64,000 nucleotides of DNA, taken from positions 34,248,422-34,312,421 of the forward strand of contig NC_080048.1 in assembly GCF_026212465.1 (NCBI RefSeq), read 5' to 3'. Source of the DNA: Amaranthus tricolor. Its lineage: Eukaryota; Streptophyta; Magnoliopsida; Caryophyllales; Amaranthaceae. The position numbers and the translations under genes were made by a program. This document shows, piece by piece, positions 21,366 through 35,764 of the stretch; position 1 is the first letter of the stretch, and the number at the start of each line of letters is the position of its first letter. The notes beneath the pieces are model-generated. The model saw nothing but the letters and a program-made list of their open reading frames with translations, made no database searches and had not been told where the DNA came from.

Positions 21366-23249
21366 TATATACTACGATAGAAACCTGTGCAATGCACGAA
21401 TTTTAAAATACGTTAATATTTTAATAAAATTTTAGACTAATAAAAAATATTAAATTTTAGACTATTTATATTGTAAATTTTGTCATTAAAGTGTAGTACA
21501 TTTTTAAAAAGGAATAATTGCATTACCGAAAATCAGACAATGTTTTAAGTTTATTGATTTTTATTGCACTAATTTATTTGTTGCCAAATTGCATACAGAC
21601 TTAATACAATTGATACTTTTTTGCATTAATTTATTTGTTGCCAAATTGCCATTCAGTTCAACATTCTTGACATTTTTCCTAAAATTCAAAACTGTAATTA
21701 TGGTAGTCTACCAATGTAAATAATTGATTTTAGTGATCTACTATATAAATTTTATGTCATTTCAGTTTTAAAGAACAATTGCTAAAAAAAGACAATTATG
21801 TACTTCCGGTAATTTTCTAAATTACAGTATAATTGGAATATATGTAATTTATTATGCAGTATAATTATCTACATAGTACATCATACATTAATACATCATG
21901 TATATTACATTGTAATTCCGATAATTTATTAGACAAAATACCATAACAGAACAACATTTATACATAAACAGATTTGTATTTACATTTTCGGTCCGTTTGG
22001 TAGCTTGTATTAAATGGTTTGGTAACTTGTATTAAATGGTGATAATAGGAATGAAAATTAGTGTTGTAATTTGTCCAATTTAATTATCTTATTTTCTTCA
22101 TAAGTTTTATTCCATACAACTATTGGTAGATGTAATATTAGTGGTAATAAAAGTTTGTAAAAAATTTTTTTTTATCAAAGTTTTATCATTACGGAAATGA
22201 CATGGAACTTTGATGAAATTTTACATTGTAAATAATTCTCATTGCCACCATTTAGTATCACTAGTCAAACGGGCCAGTTTAATGGGTTGTGAGCATTACT
22301 TAGTAATCTGGCATTGCAGCTAACAACTTAGCATACTTGTTATTGTTTCATACAGTATTCTTCAAGTTTCATCTGTTTTTGGTTGGGAATTATAAGCAGG
22401 GGTTTTCTTGTACAACTAGTAGGTAGAAAAGGGCAGGTAGGAAGATTGATCTTTGAAGATTATCTTTATATTTTGTTTGATCAACAAAGATCATTAGTTT
22501 TCATTTGTGCTTTGCACTGATTTGGTTCCTCTTCCGCAGCTGTTTTGTATTAAGAATTTCTACACATCTTCCTTATTCATTGTTGATACAAATCAGGTTT
22601 TGTCTCAATTAGAACATAAACTAATAAGTATACCATTTTCGTTTGCGAAGATTCTTGACATGATTCCCTCTTCTTTTCTTAGTGATGTATAATTTGTCTA
22701 GACATGAAATTTGTGTCATATCAAATTGCTATGATTTGTTGGGATTCGACACACACGCGGAGAGTTGTGCCATAGTAGGTCATGAACATTTTTGTCAAAA
22801 ATTGTCTTGGTGAAGTTCACACAGAATTGATTGTTGTAAAACTCTTGTTTTTGTAATATATGAGATTCTTTAAATAAAAAAAAGAAAATAGCAACATGAT
22901 CTTTAATTTTATGGTTGCGTTATTCAATGTCAACGGTTAAAAACAGGTTAATTCTAGCAATTTTTTTATTTTGGATTGCAGATAGGTAAGGGAGAGAAGG
23001 CGAGGACTTTGTGATAATTAAACTCGCGATCTTACATATTTTGTTTGAGATAAGATTGTGCAAGCAAGTAGATTGGATTGACACTAATTTGACATACAAA
23101 TGTAAAAGAATGATATATTCCTGAGCTGGGTGTGACAACTTTAGATAAGGTCAGCTCAATTACATTGTTGTGCTCCATTACTAATAATAAACTCAACCCT
23201 TTTATATATAGTACAAAGACAGGCAAATAAAATTATCTATGACAAGCAA
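21366..23249. other. Intergenic, no supported gene
   Basis: AT-rich. Near 21375-21400 a degraded Helitron-like hairpin (GTGCATTGCAC on the minus strand) is visible. At 21570-21655 a phrase with ATTTATTTGTTGCCAAATTGC is tandemly duplicated. Short reading frames at 22507-22692 and 22920-23226 show no family signature. The last few hundred bases may hold the promoter of the next gene (TTTATATATAG at about 23199). Confidence 0.55.
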
Positions 23250-23537
23250 ATGGGCATGTCTTTTAAGGGCAATAAACGAACATGTCTCTGCTCGCCAACC
23301 ACTCATGAGGGCTCTTTCCGGTGCAGCATCCATCGCGCTCGACACAAGTTCCGGTCAATATCTTCAACAACAAAGGCTAGCATTAGGAAACTTGATCCCA
23401 ACAATACATCAAAGGCTAGCTTGCTTAAAGCCTTTTTGTTTGAGATTATAAATCCATCAAGGCATGATCTTCATAGGCAAAGTCAATTCAGACCTAGACC
23501 TACCAGGTTTCATAATTCGGACCTTCAATGTAAATAA
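23250..23537 (+). CDS. Serine-rich-related protein with CLCSPTTHEGSFRC motif, 95 aa
   Basis: A small protein of a plant-specific family annotated in Arabidopsis as serine-rich protein-like; its biochemical function is unknown. Residues 11-25 carry CLCSPTTHEGSFRC, against the usual family form C-C-SPT-HPGSFRC, and a following histidine/arginine stretch (SIHRARH). The C-terminus has the second family signature, a PSRH...FRPRPTRF-like segment (about residues 68-87), which here reads as a helix plus basic tail. The protein is basic and soluble with no signal peptide or membrane span. The family's Ser-rich N-terminal extension is short or missing, so an upstream exon or a shortened copy is possible. 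ATG at 23250 is the first in frame near the motif. An overlapping 70-codon frame at 23239 is a shadow. Confidence 0.78.
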   Translation: MGMSFKGNKRTCLCSPTTHEGSFRCSIHRARHKFRSISSTTKASIRKLDPNNTSKASLLKAFLFEIINPSRHDLHRQSQFRPRPTRFHNSDLQCK

Positions 23538-25182
23538 CTTGCGTTTTAAGTGATGTGAGTCTTTAATTTGTGAGCTACTTTTGTAAAAGATCATCTATCA
23601 ATAGACGACTTTAAAATAAAGAGCTTATATACTAATAATTATATTAGTTGAACTATTATAAGAAAGGTCCCACGACGAGACCGTCTCACATAAAAAATTG
23701 TGTTAATTTATTTAAATTCAATGGAATGTGGAATTCTTAGATTAATACTATTGTGTTTTATTTTTCCTACCTAGGTTTTATTATTCTGTCTTTGTTTTGT
23801 TTAAAAAATAATCATTTTGTTACAAAAGCTTATGTGGTTAAGTAATTGTATTAGATAAAAGTAAGATTATAATTTATACCTTTATTTTGAAAGGTAAGAG
23901 TAAGACCTTACATTTATGTTAGAGGAGGTAAAATTTGATGTTAGTCCCACAGAAGTTCGGACCCATTCATATTCATATAATGAAAAAATTAAAGAAAAAA
24001 GAAAATGTAAAGAGTCTGATACTATACTAAAATTTCAACTTAATTAATGCTAAGTTTAAAATTGTAAATTGAAGTCTTATGATATATTATATAATCTAAT
24101 AAAGTTATTTCTTATAAAATGTCAATATAAAAATTTATTAGAGAAATTATAAATAATAATCTAATTTTTGTTCGATTTGCTTACAATAAATTTACTTATT
24201 GTTTATGTTTAAATGTATGCACTTATTGGATATTATTGTTGAATAAATATTCACCTATTGTTTATTCATGATTGTTTAGCTTTACAAATTAGAACATTTG
24301 AAGAAGATTATAAAAAAAAAACGTGAGTTTATTTTTAGATTATAGTGGGTTTATTTAAAAATAAACAATTGATTTGATTTTAATGGATCAAGTTTATGTT
24401 GATTTATTATTGATAATTTTGTCAAAATTATATCATATGAAATTCACGAAATAACACATTTAAAAAAATGTATATATTCTTTTAATTTGCTATATTTTTA
24501 ACAGGTTTCTCATTAGATTTATAACATTTCTATTTTTAAGAATATAATTGATCTATATATTCTCTTTTAGTTTCATTCACACATATAATTTCTATTTTTG
24601 CTTATAGTCGATCTCCTGAAAGACTCGGGCACAACACAAAGATAATAATGGCTGACCAAATTAGAGATGATCTCTCAAAGAAACCGACTCTCACAAGAAT
24701 CTGTGTTTACGGCTTATTTTTCTCATTCGCTTGTTTTTGATTTGACCAAAACATACTGAAACAAAAGTGTTTAGGACTCTATTAAGTGAAGAATAATATG
24801 AAAAACAAAAGTAAAACAGAGCAAGAAGCAATAGAGGCACAAGCAACAATTGAATGAGATAACTTAGATACCTAGCTACCCCCTTAACAAGTGTTTATTT
24901 TCATTAATAGACGATTCAACAATATATCAATAAATAAATCTAACACACTTGAGAACAAATTCTCCAAATAAAAATCCTACATTAGAATAGAAATCACCCT
25001 TAATATTAATATAATGAAGAAAAATACTCTTTTGGTATTAATTAACCCTAGCCTCCTCTTTACATATTAGCCTTTTAATTTTTGGATTTGATGTATTAGA
25101 AGGATGATGTTGTTCTACATTAATTTTTGCTTGGGGATTAGATAAATATATAAGTAGATGTAAAAGATATATAAATGTGATA
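23538..25182. other. Intergenic AT-rich DNA
   Basis: No gene seen. Single GAGACCGTCTC-type MITE ends occur near 23675 (ACGAGACCGTCTCACA) and 24660-24700, not resolvable as complete elements. Confidence 0.55.
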
Positions 25183-26260
25183 AAAAAAATAACATGTTTA
25201 GGAATGAGTTTAAAAAATAGAAAAAGTCCAAGAAAAAATAAATAAAAGTAAGAGTTTAAATTCATATGATCGGATGGAGGGAATTTAAACCCATTTGTAC
25301 TTTTGAAGATTTTTTTCTTTCTGATACTTGATTTATTAATAATTTAATTTATTTTTAGTTTTGTTTAATTTAGATTTTTAATGAATTTGTTCACATATAA
25401 TTTTATGAATTATAACTATAATCTATCATTTTCAGTTTAATAAGATTATAATTTATAAGCTCTTCTAATTTCATTTATTTATTTAAGACAGCATACCTTC
25501 AATCACTTGTATGTATGAATAACTGTATTACATTGTTATTTATATGTTATATGTGCAGAATTCCAATCATGATTTACGATTTCACGATTTAAAAGCATTC
25601 GAACGATTCGAATCGTAGGTAGGATCTTTATGTTGGTAGAATTGCATGATCTTACTTAGCTCAGGAACATGATTCTACGTTCCTATATATGTTCCAACTA
25701 TTTGACACTACAAATGTTGTTTCAATCGTAGAATTTTTTAATATAATTCAGAGTTCACTTATGTAAATATATCAATACGACTATAAAAGTCAAGTTTTTC
25801 TTGATTTGCAGTTTAAAAATGATTATAAAAATTATTAATTTTCAAAACTTAATACTAGATGAAGTCAAATAAATTTTTATTTACACCTTAAACTTAATAA
25901 AAACAAATATAACTGATAATTTGTTATCCAAAGCATATTAATGCGTATCTGTAGGATTACACGATCCTACGATCTAATTCTATCAATTTCGATCACACCC
26001 CTTTAACAATCTTATGTAGAATCCTGATTCAAACAAACTTGTGTGCAAATAACTATGTCTTCTGAGAATTGGATTATGTTTTAATTGAAACAAGTATTAT
26101 TTTTCCAAGCTAAGTCCTAAATTCGATTCTTACATAATTCTCTCAATGAAACTACCATGTATTCTAAAAAACAACTAAATCTTTTAATAATATATAGTCA
26201 AAACAGGCTCAAAGGAATTACTGCCACATATAAAATGAGGAGTTATTTACCTCTAATTTT
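25183..26260. repeat. 1.08 kb direct repeat, left copy
   Basis: Highly similar to 36211-37295 (offset about 11,030) from AACATGTTTAGGAATGAG to CCTCTAATTTT, differing by scattered substitutions and small indels. The two copies bracket the CACTA element but do not touch it (about 707 bases on the left, about 183 on the right). No gene inside. Confidence 0.88.
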
Positions 26261-26967
26261 AAAAACTCAAAAAAAGTCCAATGAAGTAAGCATACCTTTT
26301 AATTTATTTTTAGCCAACACGCAATATGTGAAATTATTGGAGAATAATTGAAAGAAAAATTTATTCATAGCAAATGAACAATAAAATAAATTATAGAGAT
26401 ATTTTTTTCATCTATTTTTTTGACTGATTTATATCTAGAAGTGTTCAAAATAAACTCGACGACCAGATATTCATCCGAATTTGTAATCGAACCCGACTTT
26501 GAGTCTATCACCCGATGTCAAAATAAATTGAAATCGCATAAAAGTCAATATGTACAAAAGACTTTATTTTAAACCGATCTAAACTATTTAATTCAAAATT
26601 GACCTGTTAGTCCAAATCAACCTTTCTATTTATATCAAGGTAACCTTCTCAATCTAATTATGATATGCACAAAACCCAATTGGCCTCAAAATAGACACCC
26701 CAAGTCGCACGCATATGATCATCATCATCAGCATATCCATTAGATTTATTCATAAACAACTATAATCAGTGTTTGTAAGAAAAGATAAACGGCAGCTCAT
26801 ATCCATATAGGACAGTGCGGATAATTAATATAATTGATCAATTAATAAAATTGTTGATAAATAAATTAGTTGAATCTCACTATTTATTTATTTATTGATG
26901 TTTATTGGTGTTCACCCACCAGCTGTATAAAGCAATTTCCAATCGTGGATGGCTGTTTTTTGTTAAT
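26261..26967. other. Spacer between direct repeat and CACTA element
   Basis: Non-coding, no counterpart beside the right repeat. It contains CCGAAT/AACCCGA-type low-complexity sequence at about 26450-26600. It ends in the 3-bp target site AAT (26965-26967). Confidence 0.6.
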
Positions 26968-26981
26968 CACTAGTGGAAAAA

Positions 26982-27205
26982 AATGTATTTGCTGCTCAAT
27001 ATTTGCTGCGGTTTTTGTGTATTAGCAGCAAAAAATAGAAAAACGTATTGGAAAAAAAATACTCTAATTGCTGCGGTTTTCCTAAGGACCGCAGCAAATA
27101 CCCTAGCATCATGCATTTATTGCTGCGGTTTATGCACAACCGCAGCAAATACCCTAGCAAAATTGGATTAATTGCTCCGGTTTTCTAATGAACCGCAGCA
27201 AATGA
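26982..27205. repeat. CACTA left subterminal repeats
   Basis: TTGCTGCGGTTTT and its inverse AACCGCAGCAAAT alternate about six times as small palindromes. The right end (35765-36010) has the same. Such arrays are the transposase-binding regions of CACTA elements. Confidence 0.9.
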
Positions 27206-28732
<1,527 letters not shown>

Positions 28733-31700
28733 ATGACAAACGATCGTTCTTGGATGTATGGAAGCATTGAATCGTCAGAATTTATTGATGGCGTATTAGA
28801 ATTTTGTAGTATTGCGGTTGAACATCAAGTTAGGACGGGGGGAGTTGGTTTTTATTGCTCATGTGTCAGTTGTGGCAATGTATCAAAGGTAGATAGTGTT
28901 GATATCCTTAGGGAGCACATACTTCGACGTGGGTTTAGGCCTCAATATCATGTTTGGGTTTGGCATGGTGAGGAGGGAGTTTACAAAGAGAAAAGTGTTG
29001 TTGAGGACGTCAATAATGTGGCCGATGTCAATGAGGATGTAGTAGATCATGTTGATGGGTATGAGACAGATGAAGAGAATGTCGATGAGGATGTGGATCG
29101 TGTTGATGAGATGATGGAGGGAGTCGAGGATGAGTTAGGAAAACGTCCTCGTGTTTTTGACTTGTTGACAGAGGCTTCTCAAAAGCCTTTGTACCCTGGA
29201 TGTACAAAGTTCACCAAACTAACAGCAGTGTTGACAATTTTCAACATTAAGTCAAAGTTCAATTGGAGTGACGCTAGTTTCACAATGTTATTAGAAGCGT
29301 TAGGTGAGTTGCTTCCTGAGGGAAATGAACTTCCAAAGTCGACATATTATGCCAAAAAGCTCATGTGTCCTTTCGGCTTAGAGTACCAGAAGATTCATGC
29401 GTGTCCGAATGATTGTGTGTTGTATCGGAATGAAAACGAAAACTTAGAAGAGTGTCCTAGGTGTGGGTTATCGCGCTATAAGCGTAAAGGGGCTCGGGAT
29501 GCTAAAGGGCCCCCGGCTAAGGTATTGTGGTATCTTCCAATAATACCTAGATTCAAGCGCTTGTTTTCTATAAAGAAAGATGCGTTAAATTTGAGGTGGC
29601 ATGCAGATAGGGTGAAGAAAGGTCACTTGCTCACACATCCATCTGATTCTCCGGAGTGGAAGAGTATTGATAGGTTGCATAAGACTTTTGGGGATGAGGT
29701 TCGTAATTTAAGGCTCGGACTGTGTACGGATGGAATGAACCCGTTCGGCAATCTTAGTTCTCAACATAGTACTTGGCCGGTACTTTTAGTGATCTATAAT
29801 TTGCCACCTTGGTTGTGTATGAAGCGTAAGTACATAATGCTTTCGCTTCTTATCTCGGGTCCTAAACAACCTGGCAATGACATAGATGTGTATCTTGCAC
29901 CTCTCGTTGAGGATTTGAGAAAGATGTGGGATGAAGGCGTTTCAGTGTTTGATGCATATGCTAATGAGGAGTTCACCTTGCGTGCAATGCTTTTATGCAC
30001 CGTTAATGATTTTCCGGCATATGGCAACTTATCGGGGTATAAGAACAAAGGGAAGAAAGCATGCCCGATATATATCGATGACATGGAATCTACGTGGATT
30101 CCTAAGTGCAAACACGTATTCATGCACCATCGAAAGTTCCTCCCACGAGACCACCAATATCGTAAGAAGAAGAAGTTGTTCAATGGGGAGGTTGAGGACC
30201 GTGTAGCTCGTCGACCGTTGACCGGTTATGAGGTTTATGAACAGGTTAAGGGAGTTGAGACTGTATTTGGTAAAACGAGGTAAGTGCAAGGAGGTGAAGG
30301 CCGATTATGGAAAAAAGAATCAATCTTTTGGAAGCTTCCATATTGGAGAGATCTACAGGTTACGCATTGTCTTGACGTTATGCATATAGAGAAAAATGTA
30401 TGCGATGCCATACTCGGGACTCTCATGAACATTCCGGGTAAGACAAAAGATGTTAGGGCCGTGCGAGATTGGTTTGAATGTAAGGGTCTTCGTCCGGAGT
30501 TGTGGGCACATGTTAAGGTGAGTAAGAAAAGAAATAGAGCTGATGATGAAGTTGGTGACAATAAGAAGAAGATGCTTAATGACAAAGTTTATTTGCCTCC
30601 AGCTTGCTACACATTGTCCAAAGCAGAGAAGCGGACATTTTGTAAGTGTTTGTATGGCATTAAGGTTCCGTCTGGGTACTCATCCAACATGAAGAGATTT
30701 GTTAGCCTAAATGGTGAGCTGAAGTTGGGAAGCATGAAATCTCACGATTGCCATGTAATGATGCAAGTGTTCTTACCAATTGCAATCCGTGGAATACTGC
30801 CAAAACATGTGAGATATGCTATTACCGAGCTATGTTCGTTCTTCAACACAATTTGTAGTAAAGTTCTTGATCCCTTTAAACTTGATGCACTTCAACTCGA
30901 CGTGATTGTAACTTTATGCAAGTTTGAGATGTATTTTCCACCTTCTTTCTTTGACATAATGGTTCATCTTATTGTCCATCTCGTTCGTGAGATCAAACTT
31001 TTGGGTCCAGTTTTTTTAAGGTGGTGTTATCCTTTTGAAAGACACATGGGTGTTTTACAAAACAAGGTGAGGAATCCAGCACAACCCAAGGGGAGTATGA
31101 TTCAAGGCACTGTGAGCGATGAGATTAGTAACTTTATAGCCGAGTATTTGGCCATGGCAAAGCCTATTGGACTTCCCACCTCTAGACATGAAGGAAGGCT
31201 TGAGGGAAAAGGAACAATTGGCTCCAAATCGGTCACACCTCCTCGACAAAGCCTTCTACAAGCACACTTGTATGTGTTGCATCATATTCCGGAAGTTCAT
31301 CCTTTTTTGAGTGAGCATTTTGATATATTGCGCGCAAAACATCCTTCTAAAGGGGATAGGGCATTGATGCAGTTGCATAACAAGACGTTTATTAATTGGT
31401 TTCATAATCGAGTAATATGCGAAGAACTCAAGGGTGTATCCGAAATTGTTAAGTGGTTAGCTTTTGGTCCTCGTGATGATGTCAACAAATATGAGGGTTA
31501 CGATGTCAATGGCTTCACATTTTGGACTGAGGGTCAAGACAAGAAGTCATCGTATCTACAGAATAGTGGGGTTTCTATTTTGGCGTCATCTACATTTTAC
31601 GCGAGTGCGAAGGATCAAGCGCCGGTTGATGCTAAATTGGTATACTACGGGCGGGTACATGAAATATGGGAGCCAACCCCCGTAGCACCCCAGCTCTTTA

Positions 31701-31753
31701 CTAATACCCCCGTTGCTCAAAATCCGGAGCCAACTCCGGTGCCAGTGCTACAG
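28733..31753 (+). pseudogene. CACTA TNP2-type transposase, one in-frame stop
   Basis: The transposase that would bind the element ends and cut them. The start chosen is ATG at 28733, because the family N-terminus DRSWMY follows at residue 4. Next come the associated zinc-finger-like region (CSCVSCGN, near 41-48), an acidic stretch (100-145), and the Transposase_21 core (about 165-400; CPRCGLSRYK, LCTDGMNPFG, YLAPLVEDL). After TAA at 30281-30283 the same frame goes on with LWKKESIFWKLPYW, the LDVMHIEKNVCD motif, a DUF4218-like part (about 655-800; ERHMG) and a final YYGRVHEIWE segment. Only that TAA interrupts about 1,006 codons. At 31753 a CAG/GTACAT donor allows in-frame joining to the peptidase exons. 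Confidence 0.9.
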
Positions 31754-31854
31754 GTACATAGTTTTTAAATATATAAGCACTTATTAATTTAAATTGCAAC
31801 GCGTAATTAAAATTTTATTTTGATGCTTATTATACTAAACGACACAATTTTCAG

Positions 31855-34800
31855 GAGGCGACTCCTTGTTCTCTTTTGCTGCCTCAGTTAGGTGTTGTTA
31901 GTGATGGCGACTTAACTGAGGTTGCATATGGTATGGCACAACCAAATAAAGAGGGCCAAACAGTGCATTCAGTGCCTGTTACAAGTGGCCACATCAGTGT
32001 GGCCGTGGAGACTATTGTAAAGGGGTTTGAAGATTTCTCACTCCCAATTCCAATGCCAGCATGGAGCCTTAAGAAACTATCAGACGCCCTAGGTAGTTTC
32101 GTCACATGGCCATATGCTTGGGTCCGATTCACTAACACGGTAAGAATCATTTGTACCTTATTTATTTTTATTTTTTAATTGCATGCTCACACTAATTTAA
32201 TTTTTATTTATAAATTGAAATAGCAAAAGAGTCCAAAGGGATCCTGTAGAGAGGTCGGTTCCTCAGCAAAGGTGTCGACTGGGTCAAAGTCGATGCCAAG
32301 CACTCCAATTTTGACTGATGAGGAGCTAAAAGATCTCTCTCAAGATTGCAAATGGCTGCATTATTGTGCATCTCGCATAAGTGAGGAGGACCCAATCATG
32401 TTGCCCCTGCTGAAGGAGCAATACTGCTTTTCAGAAGACCCGTATGTAATTATTGGTCCTAGTGACATCGGGCAATTTTTGAGAGGAGAGATGCTGAACG
32501 TAGCTCTTTTCCATGTCTACATGAGGTGATGTTCATTATCTTACAAGTTAGGCATTGTTGTTTAATTGTTTTAATGACCGAATTACTAACAAAATTCTCT
32601 TATTTGTGAGTTTAGTGCGGTTTACGAGGAGGTAAATTCTTGCGAACCTCCAATAAAAATTGGATGGTTTTGTCCGGAGACGATTTCGGGTAGTAAATGT
32701 AGAAATGATCCAGATGTCGTCAAAGCATACATTGAGACTGCTTTGACTAATTCCCTTGCATGTAAACACACATTCATTTTGGCTCCATATTGGGAAGAGT
32801 AAGTTTTATTTTTGAAATTGAACTTATCTTTTGATTTTTAAAGTCACCTAATCTCTAATTTGTTGATTTTAAATTTGTGTTTGTAGTTTGCATTGGATAC
32901 TTTTGATCATATGTCCTTTAACGAACACCGTGCACGTCTTCGACTCATTACAAAAACCTAACAGCCTACCTCGCAACACAAGATTCAAAGCATTGTTGAA
33001 TGCGTACGTAATATTAATTATTTTACCAATTTGATTTAATTAAGTGTTATATATATATATAAATGGTATTACTTTTCCCATGTGTTTCAGCGCAATGAAA
33101 AGAGTGCGTGGACAAATGGGATCTACATCCAGAGCCACATTTCCAAAATGGATAGCAAGAAAGGTACACAAATTCGATTTTATGGGTTTTGTATAGGTTT
33201 GGTCAAATGATCATGAAAAGAACACGAAACAACCACAAACACTTAAACAAAATTCTGATCTAGCAAACTGTCGACCAGCCCTCCTTCGGCTCAGCTTCTA
33301 GGAGTCCACGGGGATTGTTAGAATGGTTTTAGGACCTTGATAGCTAGATCCAAGTACCAAGATTCCATTTCCACTTTAGCCTAGGTCCTGGATGCATAGG
33401 TTTGGTCTCCACGTGTCGTGCAAGGTGGTCTGGTCATTAGTTTGATGCTGTCAATTTCGCGTTTTTATTTGTCAATTTCGCGCGTAAAGTAGGTCAAACA
33501 TGGTTTGTTATGAACGAAACCTGGCACACAACACTATTTGGCATATATTATTGTGTTGAAATGGTTAGAATTGATAATAATAGTCATATGCTAGAAATTA
33601 GAAGTTAAGTTGCGATTTTATGCGTTTTTAAGCATTTTTGTCCATTTCGCGCGTAAAGTAGGTCAAACATGGTTTGTTATGCACGAAACTTGGCACACAA
33701 CACTATTTGGCATATTTTATTGTGTTGAAATGGTTATACTTTATAATAATAGTCATATGCTAGAAATTAGAAGTTAAGTTGCGATTTTATGGGTTTTTAA
33801 GCGTTTTTGTCAATTTCGCGCGTAAAGTAGGTCAAACATGGTTTGTTATGCACGAAACTTGGCACACAACACTATTTGGCATATATTATTGTGTTGAAAT
33901 GGTTAGAATTGATAATAATAGTCATATGCTAGAAATTAGAAGTTAAGTTGCGATTTTATGCGTTTTTAAGCGTTTTTGTCAATTTCGCGCGTAAAGTACT
34001 CAAACTTGGTTTTGATGCGAAACCGGGGATGATTAAGGCCTTGGTTATGCAAGGATTAATGTTGTGCGTAAGCTTTGATTAATGACACAGTCAAAAACTA
34101 CAAATGATCATGAAAAGAACACGAAACAACCACAAACACTTAAAAAAAATTCTGATCTAGCAAACTGTCGACCAGCCCTCCTTCGGCTCAGCTTCTAGGA
34201 GTCCACGGGGATTGTTAGAATGGTTTTAGGACCTTGATAGCTAGATCCAAGTACCAAGATTCCATTTCCACTTTAGCCTAGGTCCTGGATGCATAGGTTT
34301 GGTCTCCACGTGTCGTGCAAGGTGGTCTGGTCACTAGTTTGATGCTGTCAATTTCGCGTTTTTATTTGTCAATTTCGCGCGTAAAGTAGGTCAAACATGG
34401 TTTGTTATGCACGAAACTTGGCACACAACACTATTTGGCATATATTATTGTGTTGAAATGGTTAGACTTGATAATAATAGTCATATGCTAGAAATTAGAA
34501 GTTAAGTTGCGATTTTATGCGTTTTTAAGCGTTTTTGTCCATTTCGCGCGTAAAGTAGGTCAAACATGGTTTGTTATGCACGAAACATGGCACACAACAC
34601 TATTTGGAATATTTTATTGTGTTGAAATGGTTATACTTGATAATAATAGTCATATGCTAGAAATTAGAAGTTAAGTTGCGATTTTATGGGTTTTTAAGCG
34701 TTTTTGTCAATTTCGCGCGTAAAGTAGGTCAAACATGGTTTGTTATGCACGAAACTTGGCACACAACACTATTTGGCATATATTATTGTGTTGAAATGGT

Positions 34801-35539
34801 TAGAATTGATAATAATAGTCATATGCTAGAAATTAGAAGTTAAGTTGCGATTTTATGCGTTTTTAAGCGTTTTTGTGAATTTCGCGCGTAAAGTAGGTCA
34901 AACATGGTTTGTTATGCACGAAACTTGGCACACAACACTATTTGGCATATATTATTGTGTTGAAATGGTTAGAATTGATAATAATAGTCATATGCTAGAA
35001 ATTAGAAGTTAAGTTGCGATTTTATGCGTTTTTAAGCGTTTTTGTCAATTCCGCGCGTAAAGTAGCTCAAACTTTGTTTGTTTTGCACGAAACTTGGCAC
35101 ACAACACTATTTGGTATATATTATTGTGTAGAAGTTGTTAGAATTGAAAATCATAGTCATATTCTAGAATTTATGTGTTAAGTTGCGATTTTATGCGTTT
35201 TTAACCGTTTTTGACACTAACTTCTATTTTCTCTTAGTGCTTTCAACAACCTCCTTCTTCCGTTGACTGCGGCTACTACGCGCTGAAGTTTATGGACGAT
35301 ATTATAAATTCCGTGAAGGAATTTGGAGTCGAAAATATAGATGCCGTAAGTATTTGTTACGTTCTTAATTAAATATATTATTGGTAAAATCTAAATGTTT
35401 CTATATTAATAGCTTTTATTTTAATATTATAATATAGGTTTTAAACGACATTCCGAGGGAAACACGCGCTTTGAGAAGTGAAGAGATGCGCGAATTAAAA
35501 GACAAGATTGCCGTGTATCTTGCTAATATTTGTCCTTGA
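31855..35539 (+). CDS. Ulp1/C48-type peptidase module of the CACTA element (7 exons)
   Basis: Exons 31855-32139, 32224-32525, 32616-32798, 32887-33003, 33091-33163, 35238-35345 and 35438-35539. All have GT-AG borders, phases match, and together they give about 389 residues ending TGA. The first exons hold an SFVTWPYAWV segment like the DUF8039-type domain found next to such peptidases in plant transposons. The catalytic set of SUMO-protease-like cysteine peptidases is visible: His in DLHWILL, Asp in VHVFDS, Gln in FQQPPSSVD and Cys in DCGYY. No good start codon precedes exon 1 and the frame is open from the transposase donor, so a fused transposase-peptidase transcript is likely. Its substrate is unknown. 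Confidence 0.82.
33204..35213. repeat. Intronic 169-bp tandem repeats in an 897-bp higher-order duplication
   Basis: GTCAATTTCGCGCGTAAAGT starts at 33471, 33640, 33809 and 33978, and again at 34368, 34537, 34706, 34875 and 35044. The period is a constant 169. A unique leader (CAAATGATCATGAAAAG through CTCCACGTGTCGTGCAAGG) precedes each block at 33204 and 34101, giving an 897-base higher-order unit. The whole array lies in the intron 33164-35237. Confidence 0.92.
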
Positions 35540-35764
35540 TAAATTGTAATTAGTATATATTGATTATTTTTTATAGTTTATTTAATGTATATATATATAT
35601 ATATGTACGTACATATTATATTATATATATACGAGCGAGAGTTTATTATTACAAAGAGATTAATGTTGATTATCTGTGATTATCATTGGATTAATCACTG
35701 TTATTACATTGTAATATTATTGCATTATTATAAGGATTAAACGGAAAAAGAAAAAAAAAAAGAG

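Noticed and set aside
30279..30290. GAG/GTAAGT as a true splice donor removing the transposase stop
   Set aside because: The conserved LWKKESIFWKLPYW motif resumes in the same frame within 30 bases, leaving no room for an intron.
33471..35213. CRISPR-like array
   Set aside because: The 169-bp units are contiguous repeats without unique spacers, in a plant transposon intron.
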